Shown in pieces: positions 36,707-48,336 of a stretch of 64,000 nucleotides of DNA. The stretch is from Leptobrachium leishanense. Lineage: Eukaryota > Chordata > Amphibia > Anura > Megophryidae. The DNA lies in NCBI GenBank assembly GCA_009667805.1, contig CM019065.1, forward strand, positions 156,217,333-156,281,332, read 5' to 3'. The notes below the pieces were generated by a model. It did no database searches. It was given only the letters and a program-made list of their open reading frames with translations, and was not told where the DNA came from. Every line of letters begins with the position of its first letter. Position 1 is the first letter of the stretch. A program made the translations under genes and the position numbers.

Positions 36707-37189
36707 TTTGCACCACCTGTAACTTAAAATCGCAAACACCATGTGGTAATGAATACTCTTGTCTGATAAGCAAGGGTTTAGGCATGTGAGTGGGACACAA
36801 ATGATGGTAACCATTGATCCATGCCTATGTTAGTGGGCAGCGTTGCCTTTTTCAAGCCCATGTGCTACCATTTATTTTTTTCCCATGATATCTTACTGAA
36901 TTTAGGCTACCATATAATCGTTGTGCTTCACTGTACTCTCAAATGAATGCTTCAATGCATCGGCTTTTTATATCATTATTGGCCAATAATAGTCAGCGCA
37001 ATGATATTTCATCTTATTATTTTTAGACCTTATCCGTGATCTTGGGCATTGGGCAGGGATTGCAACTCCCATTCCAAAATTCTCTTATCTCAGTCTGGTT
37101 CCAATTCTGCTCAATAGCTATATAATAAATCCTGTGGTATTTCTCAAACCCACGACCCTGTGGTTTCACAAAGGCAGCGAGAGTTTGCA

Positions 37190-37480
37190 AAGCTTTCCAC
37201 TAATTCTTCCACACGTAACATCTATCTGACATTTGGCAATAACCTCTCATTTGTCCTGCAGAGCTAACTGCTGTAGATCTGAGATGCAGATTTACAGCTT
37301 ATTCTACAGACAAATAATGACACTTAAACTGTTATTGGCAACGTAAAGGTTAAAATGGAAATAATTCATTGTGTTAATGTTGCGCAATGCATTTCAAACG
37401 AGTAATTAACAGCTGTACCTGCAGTGCACCAGTGATTGATATTTACCAGTTATTGCTGTGCAGCTTGTAGCAAAATGTGT
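37190..37480. promoter_or_regulatory. Candidate conserved noncoding element
   Basis: This unique stretch is rich in E-box and homeodomain words: AGTAATTAACAGCTGTACC, GTGATTGATATTTACC and ACAAATAATGACAC. No repeat ends or relatives were found. CAGCTG beside TAATTA is common in neural enhancers, which fits a neuronal gene such as EBF2. This is inference. Confidence 0.38.
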
Positions 37481-37799
37481 GTCTTCATTTTTTTAATGCA
37501 CAGAAAATACCAATAATCTGGAATCAAAGCATACTTTATATAATAATTATATTATCATTCTTAGGCATAGCTACGAGTTGGGATTAAGACCTAAAAATTC
37601 AAGTATAGGAACTCATCAAAAGTTCTGCCCCATCTCCAAAATTACTACTGCTTAACTTGATGCACGACCTCAAACTCAAATCTGATTTTCATATTACATG
37701 TGTGTATATACAGTGTATATATATACGGCACATATATGAGCTGGGTTTTAGGGAATCATGATTATCGAAATAAACATCATGGGCATTTTTCCAATTGTA

Positions 37800-38545
37800 A
37801 ATGTAATTGTTAGCGCTATAAGTAGTAAGATTAACATCTGCCATTGATATTCCAATCCTACGCTACTCTCGTGTGAAATCCGTTAGCGCTTCACAGCTTG
37901 CGCAAGCTTACTGTACTTAAGCACCTCCTATATTTAACATGGGGAGCTCAATCAATTTGTAGCATTTTGATAACCCAGGACATACTTGAAAACATGAGAA
38001 ATCTCAATGTATCCTTCCTGTCTCAATCCTCTCTCAGAAAAAAAGTGAGGAATAAGAAAGTGTAGGCGCAAATTACCATTAAGATACGGAGAGCCAAAAG
38101 TTAGCACCTCCTAAAAGCTGGCGCCAAATCATTCTGCAATAGCTGAAGCATTTAACACCGCCTCAAAGCCACGCCATTAAATCCTATACTCCCCTCTCAT
38201 CCCTCGGCGAGAAGGGTGGTCCGATCCACTGCTTCTTCTGGCTGGGAGCAGAGTGAGACTGGGAACAAATAGTTCCCAGTGTCCTTCCGCGATCACTCTG
38301 CGACACTATGCAATCTCGCGGCCCGGTAGTGCAACCCTCCATGGAGTTCCATGGACTCCAGGAGGTGATACTCGCGGAAGCGCTACTGCAAGTATCACTC
38401 CGGTTAGTGCTGTGTTCCGGGGCGAGGTGCTGAGGTAGCACCCGGAATACCACGCTAACATGGGGACGCTATGGGAAAATCTGCAGGTTCAAATTTTCCC
38501 AGATAGCGTCCTCAGTTAGCGTTAGGTTTGTAATATAGCCTCCAA
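37800..38545. mobile_element. Long GGGC-type MITE, copy 3 (with SINE piece)
   Basis: The interior (GAAGGGTGGTCCGATCCACT, GTGAGACTGGGAACAAATAG, GTTAGCGTTAGG) matches the elements at 29250 and 49755. The outer ends are decayed and approximate. A short SINE fragment lies near its left third. Confidence 0.6.
37978..38036 (+). mobile_element. tRNA-derived SINE, 3' fragment in plus orientation
   Basis: CCCAGGACATACTTGAAAAC, then ATGAGAAATCTCAATG and ATCCTTCCTG, match the 3' body of the SINE. It is the only copy in the window opposite to the others, and it is 5'-truncated and nested in the MITE. Confidence 0.75.
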
Positions 38546-38940
38546 TGTTTATTGGAACTCAAATTGCCCATGTACTGTCCAGGTCATCTCTCACGGAAAT
38601 ATCCCATCAAAGGCTGGATATTGCATCGTTTTAAAAGATCAATACATGGTTTAAAAGATCAATACAATGATGAGATACCACAGCTTGCACTGGCCCAGAG
38701 CACCAATGCTGGTTGCCACATGGCTTTAGCTTTGCAGTGATATCTGCACGCTGACTTATCGGTCAGTGTGGTGGTCTGCATTCCGGTGCACATAGTACGG
38801 AAAGCAGAGAGTTGACCTCTAGGATGTCTCTTCCACTGTCATTAACCCCGGCAGCATGTCATAAGAAGTGACTGAAAGACAAACGTTGGAAAGGAATAAT
38901 CCAACATTTTGCATTCTACGTGTAAGCAAAAAAATATGCT

Positions 38941-39505
38941 ATTATTATTATTATTCTTTATTTATAAAGCGCCTTTATTCCGCAGCGCTGTACAATAGGC
39001 ACAGTATAGACAGGGTTACAATACATTGAACAACATTTGACAAACAGTACAGGAGGAGATGAGGGCCCTATTCCCGTAGGAACTCACAATCTAGGAGGGT
39101 TGGGGTTGGAAACAGGAGGAGAGGACTGCAAGGTGAGAGTGATTTATGGTTGCGTCGGTGAGTTGGGTGGTAGGCTTCCCTAAATAGGAACGTTTTAAGG
39201 GAGTGTTTGAAGGAAGAGAAGTTAGGGGAAAGTCTGACAGTACGAGGGAGAGCGTTCCAGAGAATGGGGGCTGCGCGTGAGAAGTCCTGCAGTCTATCAT
39301 GGGAAGAGGTGATGTGGGGAGAAGCTAGGTGCAGGTCACTCTTAGATCTTAGGGAGCGGGCTGGGGTGATTAGTGAGGACAGGTAGTGGGGAGCTGAGTT
39401 AGTGAGGGTTTTCTAGGTCAGGGTAAGGATTTTGAACTTAATTCTACAGTGGATGGGGAGCCAGTGAAGGGACTCGCAGAGGGGAGCGGCAGAGACAGAG
39501 ATCCA
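38941..39505 (-). mobile_element. L2-type LINE, 3' end, minus strand
   Basis: The plus strand begins with an (ATT)n tail, TTCTTTATTTATAAAGCGCC and CCGCAGCGCTG. On the minus strand it ends with the same untranslated part as 28981-29220 but without the CR1 insertion. The coding part contains CESLHWLPIHCRIKFKILT. The 5' side is cut at about 39505. Confidence 0.87.
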
Positions 39506-39577
39506 CAAATAATGGATATTTTTGATGAATGTGACAGAGATCATGTGCATCAACAGAAAGTTTTTGTAAATATCTAA

Positions 39578-40313
39578 GGACTCTATTACATTCTTCACGC
39601 AAACGTTAACGCGTGCGCAAAAACGCATTAACGCGAGGGGCAAAGCCCTTTGCGCTGTACGTCATATTACAATGTCTGTGGAAAAAATGTGCGTTAACGT
39701 CTACCGTGGGTGAACCTGCGCGAACGCTGCACGAGCGTAATGTACGTTGCGTGTCCTATACTTAACATTGTGAGCGCAAATGCGTTTGTGTGCTGGTACG
39801 CAGATGGTATTACAATCTATGCGCAGTTTTTACCGCACAGCGTTTGCGTGCATAATTGTAACGTCTTTGAAAAGCTGGTGTCAATGGCAAATCTGACAGA
39901 CCTGGACGAAACCAAATACACCAGCCCAAAAAAACAAATACAGCAAATTCACATTCTACGCATTCCCAAAAAATAAATTTGAGAAGTTGTACGTGTTTTT
40001 TTTTTTAATGCAGCATATACTGTATGCGCAGATTGACTTTGACAGGTGCAAAAACCTAACGTGAGACAATTAAGGTTCTTAATTCTGATTGGCTGAATCA
40101 CGTGAAAAAACAGTCCGCACACCGATTTCTGCGAGCAACGTTAATGCACGCGCGTTTTTGCACGTCTTTTTTACGAGCGTTATTTTTTGATGGATGAAAT
40201 AATGCGCGAGGATTGTAATACCAGCGTTAGTTTACGCGCGTTAACGTTTAACGCTTCGCACAAAAATTCACGCGTTTACCGTGCATTTTTGCTTGAAGAA
40301 TGTAATAGAGCCC
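39578..40313. mobile_element. GGGCTCTATTACATTCTTC MITE
   Basis: This 736-bp element has inverted ends GGACTCTATTACATTCTTC and GAAGAATGTAATAGAGCCC. It is rich in CGCGTTAACG words, so CpG content is high for its surroundings. TAA and TAC flank it. Small open frames inside are incidental. Confidence 0.8.
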
Positions 40314-40401
40314 TACATGTGTATGAAAGTGCTTATATTTGTGTGACTGTGAGAGTTTTTATAACACGGTGCCCGAGAATGCCTGTGAGGGAGTCTCTAC
40401 A

Positions 40402-40550
40402 CAATCCAAATACAGGAGTCGGTCACACCATCAAGTAATGAATGAATAAAGAGTTTGAGAAACGCTCTGCGAATGACCTGAAACGTCCCCACCAATAAAC
40501 AGCTGTTAATTCATTACGTGATGGCGTGACCGATTCCCATCTTTGGATTG
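40402..40550. repeat. Long palindrome, about 149 bp
   Basis: The left arm CAATCCAAATACAGGAGTCG, then GTCACACCATCAAGTAATGA, is matched by TCATTACGTGATGGCGTGAC and CGATTCCCATCTTTGGATTG. The arms are about 45 bp with few mismatches, around a loop of about 55 bp. It is probably a MITE. Confidence 0.7.
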
Positions 40551-41123
40551 CATAAAATAAAAATGTTTCTTCATTTTCCTTTTTATTAAAAAAACAATGA
40601 AAAATTATGATAAGTTGGGGGCACTGGGGGGGGGGGGTCATTAGTCACTCTTAAAATTAACTCTGAAAGCCTTAGGCAAATCCTGAATGTGTGCATGTGT
40701 GGGATGTTATTCCTGCACGTGTAGCACATTAGTTAAGGTTAATAAATCAGTTTCTTTTAAGAAAGTAAACATTACTTCCTGTGTGAGTATTCCTCTGAAA
40801 CTGCCTACCAGCCACCACCTTGGAAAGCCATTACAGATCTGCTCGCATAGCTACACGTACTTGTTATAAGGACATTCTGCAAGTGGTACATGCACTTTCA
40901 TATAGATCCAACACTCCATAATTGTGTGGTTTACAGTTCCTGCAAGCCATCATAAATATAAACAATGAACCCACTTCATAGGCCAAACGTGCCACAATGC
41001 ACAACTGCACACGTGCCGTAAACAACCAATAAATGTCACATTACATTGCTTCGGACAAGCGGTGGCTAACTGTGGTATCACATGGCTGACAGCAGTATGG
41101 AGATTGTAGTTCACAATATCTAG

Positions 41124-41304
41124 CAGGGTTATTCAGAGAAAAGTGAAACTCTGGAGAACTTTGGAGAAGTGAAAATTCTATGTCAAAATGGCCAAACCAG
41201 AAAAATTCTCCCATTTATCTCACTTTCCAAATCAGCTATTTTGCCCTAAATTTTTCACTTCTCCAAAAGTTCTACAGAGTTTCACCTTTCTCTGAATAAC
41301 CTTG
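41124..41304. mobile_element. Short GGGTTATTC MITE, family B
   Basis: This 181-bp palindrome starts CAGGGTTATTCAGAGAAAAG and ends CTCTGAATAACCTTG. TAG flanks both sides (41121-41123 and 41305-41307). Confidence 0.88.
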
Positions 41305-41389
41305 TAGGTCAACTTATCGCTATGGCTAGATTTTTCTTGAGATGGAAACACAATTTATCCCTCCGATTGATATTAACAGTGCTTTCTGT

Positions 41390-41560
41390 GGCTACATCTG
41401 AATAGGTACCGTATCTAATTACATTCATTTGCTGACTAATCATATGTCAGATGTTAAGAAGCAGTGGTCAAAAATGTCACTTCTGGCTCTTGACCAATCG
41501 GGCTAATTAATATTGATGTCAGTGAGACATTTCTTGCTGGCTACTAGAAAAATCAATCTG
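41390..41560. promoter_or_regulatory. Candidate conserved noncoding element
   Basis: This unique stretch includes GCTGACTAATCATATGTCAG, TTGACCAATCGGGC and TAATTAATATTGATGTC, with no repeat ends. It combines homeodomain, E-box and CCAAT words. The proposal is unproven. Confidence 0.33.
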
Positions 41561-42811
41561 GCTTGAGCAGGAATTGGCAGCAGCAAAAGAACCCAGCATT
41601 GTTCCAAAGCATAATCACTATAACACTAAAATATGTCCGTTGCCGGGGTCAGCTACTCAAACAATTCTGATTTGCTTGTTTTTTTTTTAGTACTTTGTGT
41701 TATTTGTCCTTGTGCAAGCCGAGAATGTTTTATATAAGCATGCCCTCATTCATTGCTCCCCTGTTGGACGATGTGTAAATAAGATCTCAAGAGAAACATT
41801 GGTTGAAATTGGAATGTATGCCAGGCTTGACGGGGTGACAGGTTCATATTTTTTGTCTGACGGGTATATTTAGGCTTTATGCTTAGGCACCTTAAATATT
41901 GTTCCTTCTACAACCTATATCAAAAAATCTGAAGATAAACATGAAAATAAAACAAATATTCACCACCTTTTGGGTCTATTTATGTCAAATGTAATTCATA
42001 ACAAAAGCAAAGTTTCTTATTTACACCATTTGGTTTCTTACAATTTTAGAAACTCATTGCCGGGAGTTTTCTTGCTTTTCAGCTTTGTTATACACTCTCA
42101 CAACCAAAATACATTGTACCTATAAAAGAAAGCACAGGAAGAAAAAAAAAGTCTGCCCCCTCTAAATGGCTGTGTTAGACCCAGGCCTAGTTGACCTATG
42201 CCAGAATAGATCACCGATTCATTTTCATATAGTGTTCCTGAGGAGTTTGGCACTGAATAGTCTACTTGGCATGATGGGTCTTTGCGTCAAGACTTCCTAA
42301 AGAATGCAAACTCCATAGTTCATAGAGGTACACTTGTTTTGTGAATATTGACAGCTTATATGAGAACAACAGGGGTCACAGTTTACAGTCGTTTTTATGA
42401 TGTTTAGCCAAAATGAAAGCCCACTTCAACACTATGTCCTCTAAACCTAATCTAAACCTGATTCTTCAAATGATAAAAAATATTCCATTGTCCCAAGTTT
42501 TAAAATTCACTGTCAATAACTGTCTTGAGACATTTATTAATGACAACTCAATGGTCCTTCTATAATGTGCTATTTCAATGTTGCTAGATGGCATCTTCTG
42601 AGCTGAGATTTACAGACAGTTTTGTTCTATCAATTAGATGGCTCTTTGTATGTGAATGTGTAGCTGTCTATGGATGGGTATACACATAACTTTGAGGATG
42701 TGTTAAATGTCTTTTGAATTAAATTTTTTTATATATTATAATTTATAAACCTTTACCTGGTGCGTGTTTGTGTATGTGTGAATATGATCTGTAGATGTTT
42801 GTGTGTCTATA

Positions 42812-43694
42812 GGGGTTATTCAGAGAGCACTGAAAAGTCACCGACATGTCGGTGCTCTCTCATTCCCTGCACTTCATGGAATCAAATTTCCCGACCCTGC
42901 GGTGATTTCAGCTTTCACTGCAGGATACCCAAAGTGCAGGGAACTGATCTGAAAATGTGCCGACAAATCACTGAAAATCTGCCGAAAACCACACCGATAA
43001 GCCTGCCGGTATGACCCGGAAAATCAGATTGATCCAAAATGCTGCAGAAAACCCGCCAAACGCGCCCAAAAAAAGCAGACGATCCGCCAAACACAGTGCC
43101 AACCAGCTACCGGAAAAAGCTGAGAAGCCAACGAACAGGGTACCAAATAAAAATTCAAACGCAAAAAATTTCAAACGCTGTTTGCAAAAGACTGCTGGAC
43201 AAAAATGTCTGGAATTAACATATAAGGTCCTATGAATGATAAAAAAAGGTCTGTAAAGGGAAAAAAAAGCTATTTAAAAAAAAAATGGAAAAACATTTTT
43301 TTGAAGAAAAAATCCCGAAAAATTACTAAAAAAAATAGACTTTTTGCTGCAAATTAAAAGAACAAACGGCTTAATATGAATAAACACAGGAATATTTTTA
43401 ACATTGAAGCCTGTGGGATTCGCCTGGTTCAAACCTGTCGAATGAAACCACCGAACATCAGGGCATTCCACTGACATTTCACTGCTGTTCTGTGTTCTCT
43501 GAATAGATTAACCATTGCTTCTCTACGGGAATTTCACTGCCGCCGAACAGCACCGTATTTTGCTGGCAATTCGCCACAAATTGGGGTACTGCCTGCTTTT
43601 TGAATGGCCGAATGGCCACGAAATTGCACCATATGGGGAAATTCACCGTTCGGTGCAATATCAGGACCAGCTTGGCTGTCCCTAAATATCCCTG
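42812..43694. mobile_element. Long GGGTTATTC MITE, family A, copy 5
   Basis: This 883-bp copy starts GGGGTTATTCAGAGAG with the hairpin beside the left end (GAGAGCACTGAAAAGTC and GACATGTCGGTGCTCTC). The right end, CCTAAATATCCCTG, is decayed. It is in the orientation of copies 2 and 3. Confidence 0.82.
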
Positions 43695-44408
43695 TATGTG
43701 TTTGTGTATGTTTCTGTGTATAACGTTTCCATATGTATAGGTTTACCACTATGTGCTAGTGTATGGCAGTGGATGGGTGGATTTATGTATGTGTAGCCAT
43801 GAGTGTAATATGTGTGTGGTTATAAATGTGTGTGGAGGCTGCATGTGTAAGCCTTTTTAAGGGACTGTGCAGATGAGGATAACAGATGGTCCCAAGAATG
43901 TCTAGAAAGCTTTGGGTAGATAGGGGTCTCACAGGAGAACAGCACAAAGCATTTAACGTAAGTCAATTTGTTTGCAGAGGATTTTTTAGGACCTAATCTA
44001 TTATACAATTGCTATTTACTAATGTACAGCAATAATGATCAACCCAACACTATAAAATGTGCAGAATCATTACATTTAATCAGATTTGGAGACTAACAAT
44101 AGGAGACCGATTCAGTAGTCTAGCATTAAAATGACTACAAGCAGATGGCATTACACAACAGACTAGAGGATTTCCATCGTATTGTAGAATAGGATATCCC
44201 CCATTAATCTATCCTCCCACTCCTGTAGGGTAAGTATTGCCTGTTTAAAGCAGACCCAGATTAATAAATCTTTGGCACATTGAGTTATTCAGTGTTGATC
44301 TGCTAAGGGTCTTAAACTTCTCCGCATTAGTCCCACAGCAAATTTCAGAAGATAAAATATACTAACAAGTGTAAGGCAGTAAAACACAGGGAATTTATGG
44401 CAATCCTA

Positions 44409-44567
<159 letters not shown>

Positions 44568-44795
44568 CTAATGCTGTATTACCGTAGTATCAATTAAATA
44601 TTCTTACTGTAAATTATATTATGGAGCTATTGTGTCCTGTCTGTCATCACAGCATTATTTTTAAACAGTTTATATAAAATTATTAAGTACGTGGGATGGG
44701 TTTAATGGTTCGGTTCATTCTCGAACTGACTATTTCTGTGTATTTGACGTCCAGGCTGAAACTTGCTAGCCATCCTAGGAGTAGGTCAACAATAC

Positions 44796-45700
44796 ACACA
44801 GATCAGTGTGTGGGGGTCTGTATTACACACACAGTTGTGTGGGTCAGTATTACACACTGAGCACTGTGTGGGTTCTCTGTGTTACACACAGGATAGTGTG
44901 TGGGTTCTCTATATTACGCAACAAGCAGTGTGTGAGTTCTCTGTGTTACGCAAAGAGCAGTGTGTGAGTTCTCTTTATTACACACAGGATAGTGTGTTGG
45001 GTCTCTATATTTCGCGTAGAGCAGTGTGTGAGTTCTCTGTGTTACGCAAAGAGCAATGTTTGAGCTCTCTGTATTACACACAGGGTAGTGTGTGGGTTCT
45101 CTATATTTCGCAAAGAGCAGTGTGTGAGTTCTCTGTATTGCGCACAGAGCAGTGTGTGAGTTCTCTGTATTACACACAGGGTAGTGTGTGAGTTCTCTGT
45201 ATTACACACAGGGTAGTGTGTGGGTTCTCTATATTTCGCAAAGAGCAGTGTGAGTTCTCTGTATTGCACACAGAGCAGTGTGTGAGTTCTCTGTATTACA
45301 CACAGGGTAGTGTGTGGGTTCTCTATATTACGCACAGAACAGTGTGTGGGTTCTCTATATTACGCAAAGAGCAGTTTGTGAGTTCTCTGTATTGCGCACA
45401 GAGCAGTGTGTGAGTTCTCTGTATTACACACAGGGTAGTGTGTGAGTTCTCTGTATTACACACAGGGTAGTGTGTGGGTTCTCTATATTTCGCAAAGAGC
45501 AGTGTGAGTTCTCTGTATTGCACACAGAGCAGTGTGTGAGTTCTCTGTATTACACACAGGGTAGTGTGTGGGTTCTCTATATTACGCACAGAACAGTGTG
45601 TGGGTTCTCTATATTACGCAAAGAGCAGTGTGTGAGTTCTCTGTACTACACACAGAGCAATGTGTGTGGGTTTTCTGTATTACTTGCAGAGCAGGATCTT
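44796..45700. repeat. 32-bp minisatellite with 254-bp higher-order repeat
   Basis: The array has about 28 units of about 32 bp, of the type GTGTGTGAGTTCTCTGTATT plus ACACACAGAGCA. Variant units alternate. The block 45122-45375 is repeated almost exactly at 45376-45629, offset 254 bp: eight units, one lacking a TG. Long open frames on both strands with repeated VLYITQ- or CNTENSHT-type peptides result from the repeat and are not genes. Confidence 0.9.
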
Positions 45701-45995
45701 TTATTCACACACAGGCAGATTGCTCTGCGTCCAGACATGATACCCTCGGCCTGGCTAGCCGACAGCCTTTGTCTAGCATTCTGCTCCTGCTGATTGCATA
45801 ACAAAAGTGAGTAAAATCTCACCATCTGTTTGTGCAGGGAAAGGGTGACCGACCGCCTTAGCCTTCTACAAGGTCCCAGCTGTGAGGTTTATGCACTGTC
45901 ACTGCCTCTGTCAAATCAAACAGCTATAGGCCTATACTGCCCTTCATCCTGTCTGACTTTAAAATTAAGTTTTACCCTGACTTTCAGGACCATTA

Positions 45996-46303
45996 GCTGG
46001 GTTCACACCTGCGCATTTTTTACACGCGGCAATACGCCTATTTTTTGACACGCGTATCGTGCAACCATAAAAAATGCGCAATGCAGCGCATTTGCAACCA
46101 TAGACTGCAGAGTGAACGCGCTGCAAATACGCCCCAAAGAAGCTCCTGTACTTCTTTGGGCGTAGGACGTTTTACAGCGCGTTCCTGCGCGCTGTTAAAC
46201 GCCCAGGTGTGAACTGGTCCCATAGGAAATCATGGGATTTCCGTGTCTCTGCGCTTTACAGTGCTCAGGAACGCGCTGTAAAACGCTGAGGTGTGAACCC
46301 AGC
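45996..46303. mobile_element. GCTGGGTTCACACC MITE (Harbinger-like)
   Basis: This 308-bp element starts GCTGGGTTCACACCTGCGC and ends GAGGTGTGAACCCAGC. It is flanked by TTA and CTA, consistent with a decayed TTA target. The interior is CpG-rich. Confidence 0.8.
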
Positions 46304-47149
46304 CTAGGGAGCTGTTGCTCAGGTGTTTGTTTCCTTCAAGGGGTTTGGGAAGTTAAAAAGGGCAATGCCTCTATCATCATTTAGGCCTTAGACAAATGTC
46401 AAATATGGCCTACGTTCATGCTGCATAAAGGATACATTTCGGAACCAGTGGTACTAATTCCCAATATTTCCCATTTAATTACCGATTGATCACATGCCAT
46501 CATTTATATAAGAAGAGCCTATAAATCTACCCTCTCCTCATTATGCTTCGATTTCCTTTTATGTCTTGGGAACCAGGGCACCGTATGGGTTACCTCTGGC
46601 TGGGCCTTTGCCCAGCTTCCCAAGGCATATTTGGATGAAACCGTTGCTTGGGATTTCTGGGAGGTTCCCCATTTATTTGAATATACTGGGTATGTAGGAT
46701 GGAGTAAGACATCAGGAGGCTACTGTGCTCACCATTGTTGGGATCCTGAAGGAAACCATTGTTGCCGACATGGTTAACCTGAGGAACACCAACTCTCTTT
46801 TTCATTAATATTATAAATATTTATTTTGAAAAAGGCTATTTTTTTGTACCGCAGGGCTGAATAGTATGATTCGATACTATGCACTGCTCTTTTATAGCCA
46901 CTGAACATAAAACTTGGAAGTAGGGATTCCAATAGGCATTATAATAGCAGCCCAATTCATGTCGCACAGACATTCCAGGGGATAGTAACATATCTATATT
47001 GTAAGCAAATGCTTAGGAATAACAGAATGAAGAAGTGGTCTGTTGGCTTTACTGATTTGGGGTTTTAGTGTCTTTCTAACCATAGTAGTAGACTAAGAAA
47101 TGTTTGCACAACCACTGAAATTTCTCTGCTCTGAATTAGTATTGTTATA

Positions 47150-47440
47150 GCAGGGATAACCTGTATGACCTGACTCCTAATCTGCTATCTAATGAATTCA
47201 CCTCTGTAGCATTTGCCTCTGGCTAGAGTTATTATAAATGATATGTTCCCCTTTTGAGACTTTATGAAAATGATGGCAATTGTCTGATCTGCAATGAGAC
47301 ATAATTTACTAATTGGTTACAGCAACTAATTAGCCTTTTGTTCCTGTCCTGAATCAGCTACGATGGCACATGACATTGGCTTAATATAAAAAAGGTGTCA
47401 TGGATTAACTCTATCATAAAAGAATATTTTTTATATAGAT
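47150..47440. promoter_or_regulatory. Candidate conserved noncoding element
   Basis: This unique intron 5 stretch has TTTACTAATTGGTTACAGCA, CTAATTAGCC and ATTGTCTGATC words. It lies between repeats and about 0.6 kb downstream of exon 5 in gene order. It resembles the intron 6 candidates in composition. Confidence 0.36.
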
Positions 47441-47760
47441 GAATGTACTGTTATACTACATGTGATATTTCCATCCATGCATCAATGCAAGGGTTCAACC
47501 CCCTCACACTATCCTAAGGTTCACTCTGCAATAATAATACGGAGGCAGAAAATATTAAAATATTAACTCATGTCAATATTTGTTTTTAGCTCATCTCAGT
47601 TATTGATCCAATTCTCTTATTAAACAACTCGTATAATCCAAAAATGACCCCCGTATTACGTTAGATACTGTATAGACATACAAGAGGCTGGAGACCATCA
47701 ACATCATCCTGCTGATATAAGAGTTGGCTGCTTTAGTAAAATGGGATTTGTAGTCTAGGA

Positions 47761-47945
47761 CAGAGTTTCCCAAACCCAGTTCTCAGGACACACCAACAGG
47801 CCAGATTTTAAGGATTACCTTGGGGAAATGCAGACTGTATCCTGCAATCACTGGGAAAATCATATCACTTCACCTGTGTTATGGTTCAGATATCTTGCAA
47901 ACCTGGCCTGTCGGTGCCACTTGAGGATAGGTTTGGGAAACACTG
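47761..47945. mobile_element. hAT-like MITE, family 1, copy 4
   Basis: This 185-bp copy starts CAGAGTTTCCCAAACC and ends GGTTTGGGAAACACTG. The flanks GTCTAGGA (47753-47760) and GTCCAGGA (47946-47953) agree at seven of eight positions. It ends only about 100 bp from exon 5. Confidence 0.88.
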
Positions 47946-48042
47946 GTCCAGGACAACTGAGTTGCCATGTTGAGAAACACATGTCAGTGGTATGTTAATG
48001 AACATAATATTTGTTTGTTGCGTGTGGTGTGATTGCTCTTAC

Positions 48043-48116
48043 CTGCACATGACCTCATGCGTGAGTAGTACCCTGCACATCTCAGGATTCTTATTTTGTC
48101 CTTCATATGCAATGGG
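48043..48116 (-). CDS. EBF2: EBF2 exon 5: first half of the COE zinc knuckle
   Basis: This 74-nt exon is read from 48116 to 48043. It follows a CTCTTGCAG acceptor and precedes a GTAAGAG donor. The 24 codons run from PIAYEGQNKNPEMC to LLTHEVMC, and AG of a split serine codon follows. The histidine of THEVMC and the following cysteine are the first two zinc ligands of the COE H-X3-C-X2-C-X5-C knuckle; the other two cysteines lie in exon 6. PIAYEGQNKN is EBF2-like, where EBF1 and EBF3 have AIVYEGQDKN. Confidence 0.96.
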
Positions 48117-48336
48117 CTGCAAGAGATATCAGGGATACTTAGTTAATTCATCACCACAATTCCACTGTACGAAGAACAAACACTGGCAGATGAGTATATC
48201 CGAGATGTATACATTTAGAGATATATTTACCTAATACAACACGTTATTTCTTTATTTAGATGTTACTGAACGATAGCTAATTGGCCAGATGTGCTTAAAG
48301 ACAGATATTGAGGCTTTGATCAGCCATAACCCTTAC

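Noticed and set aside
44763..45793. Several long open frames on both strands with repeated peptide motifs.
   Set aside because: They follow entirely from the 32-bp minisatellite, exist on both strands, and have no splice sites or domains.
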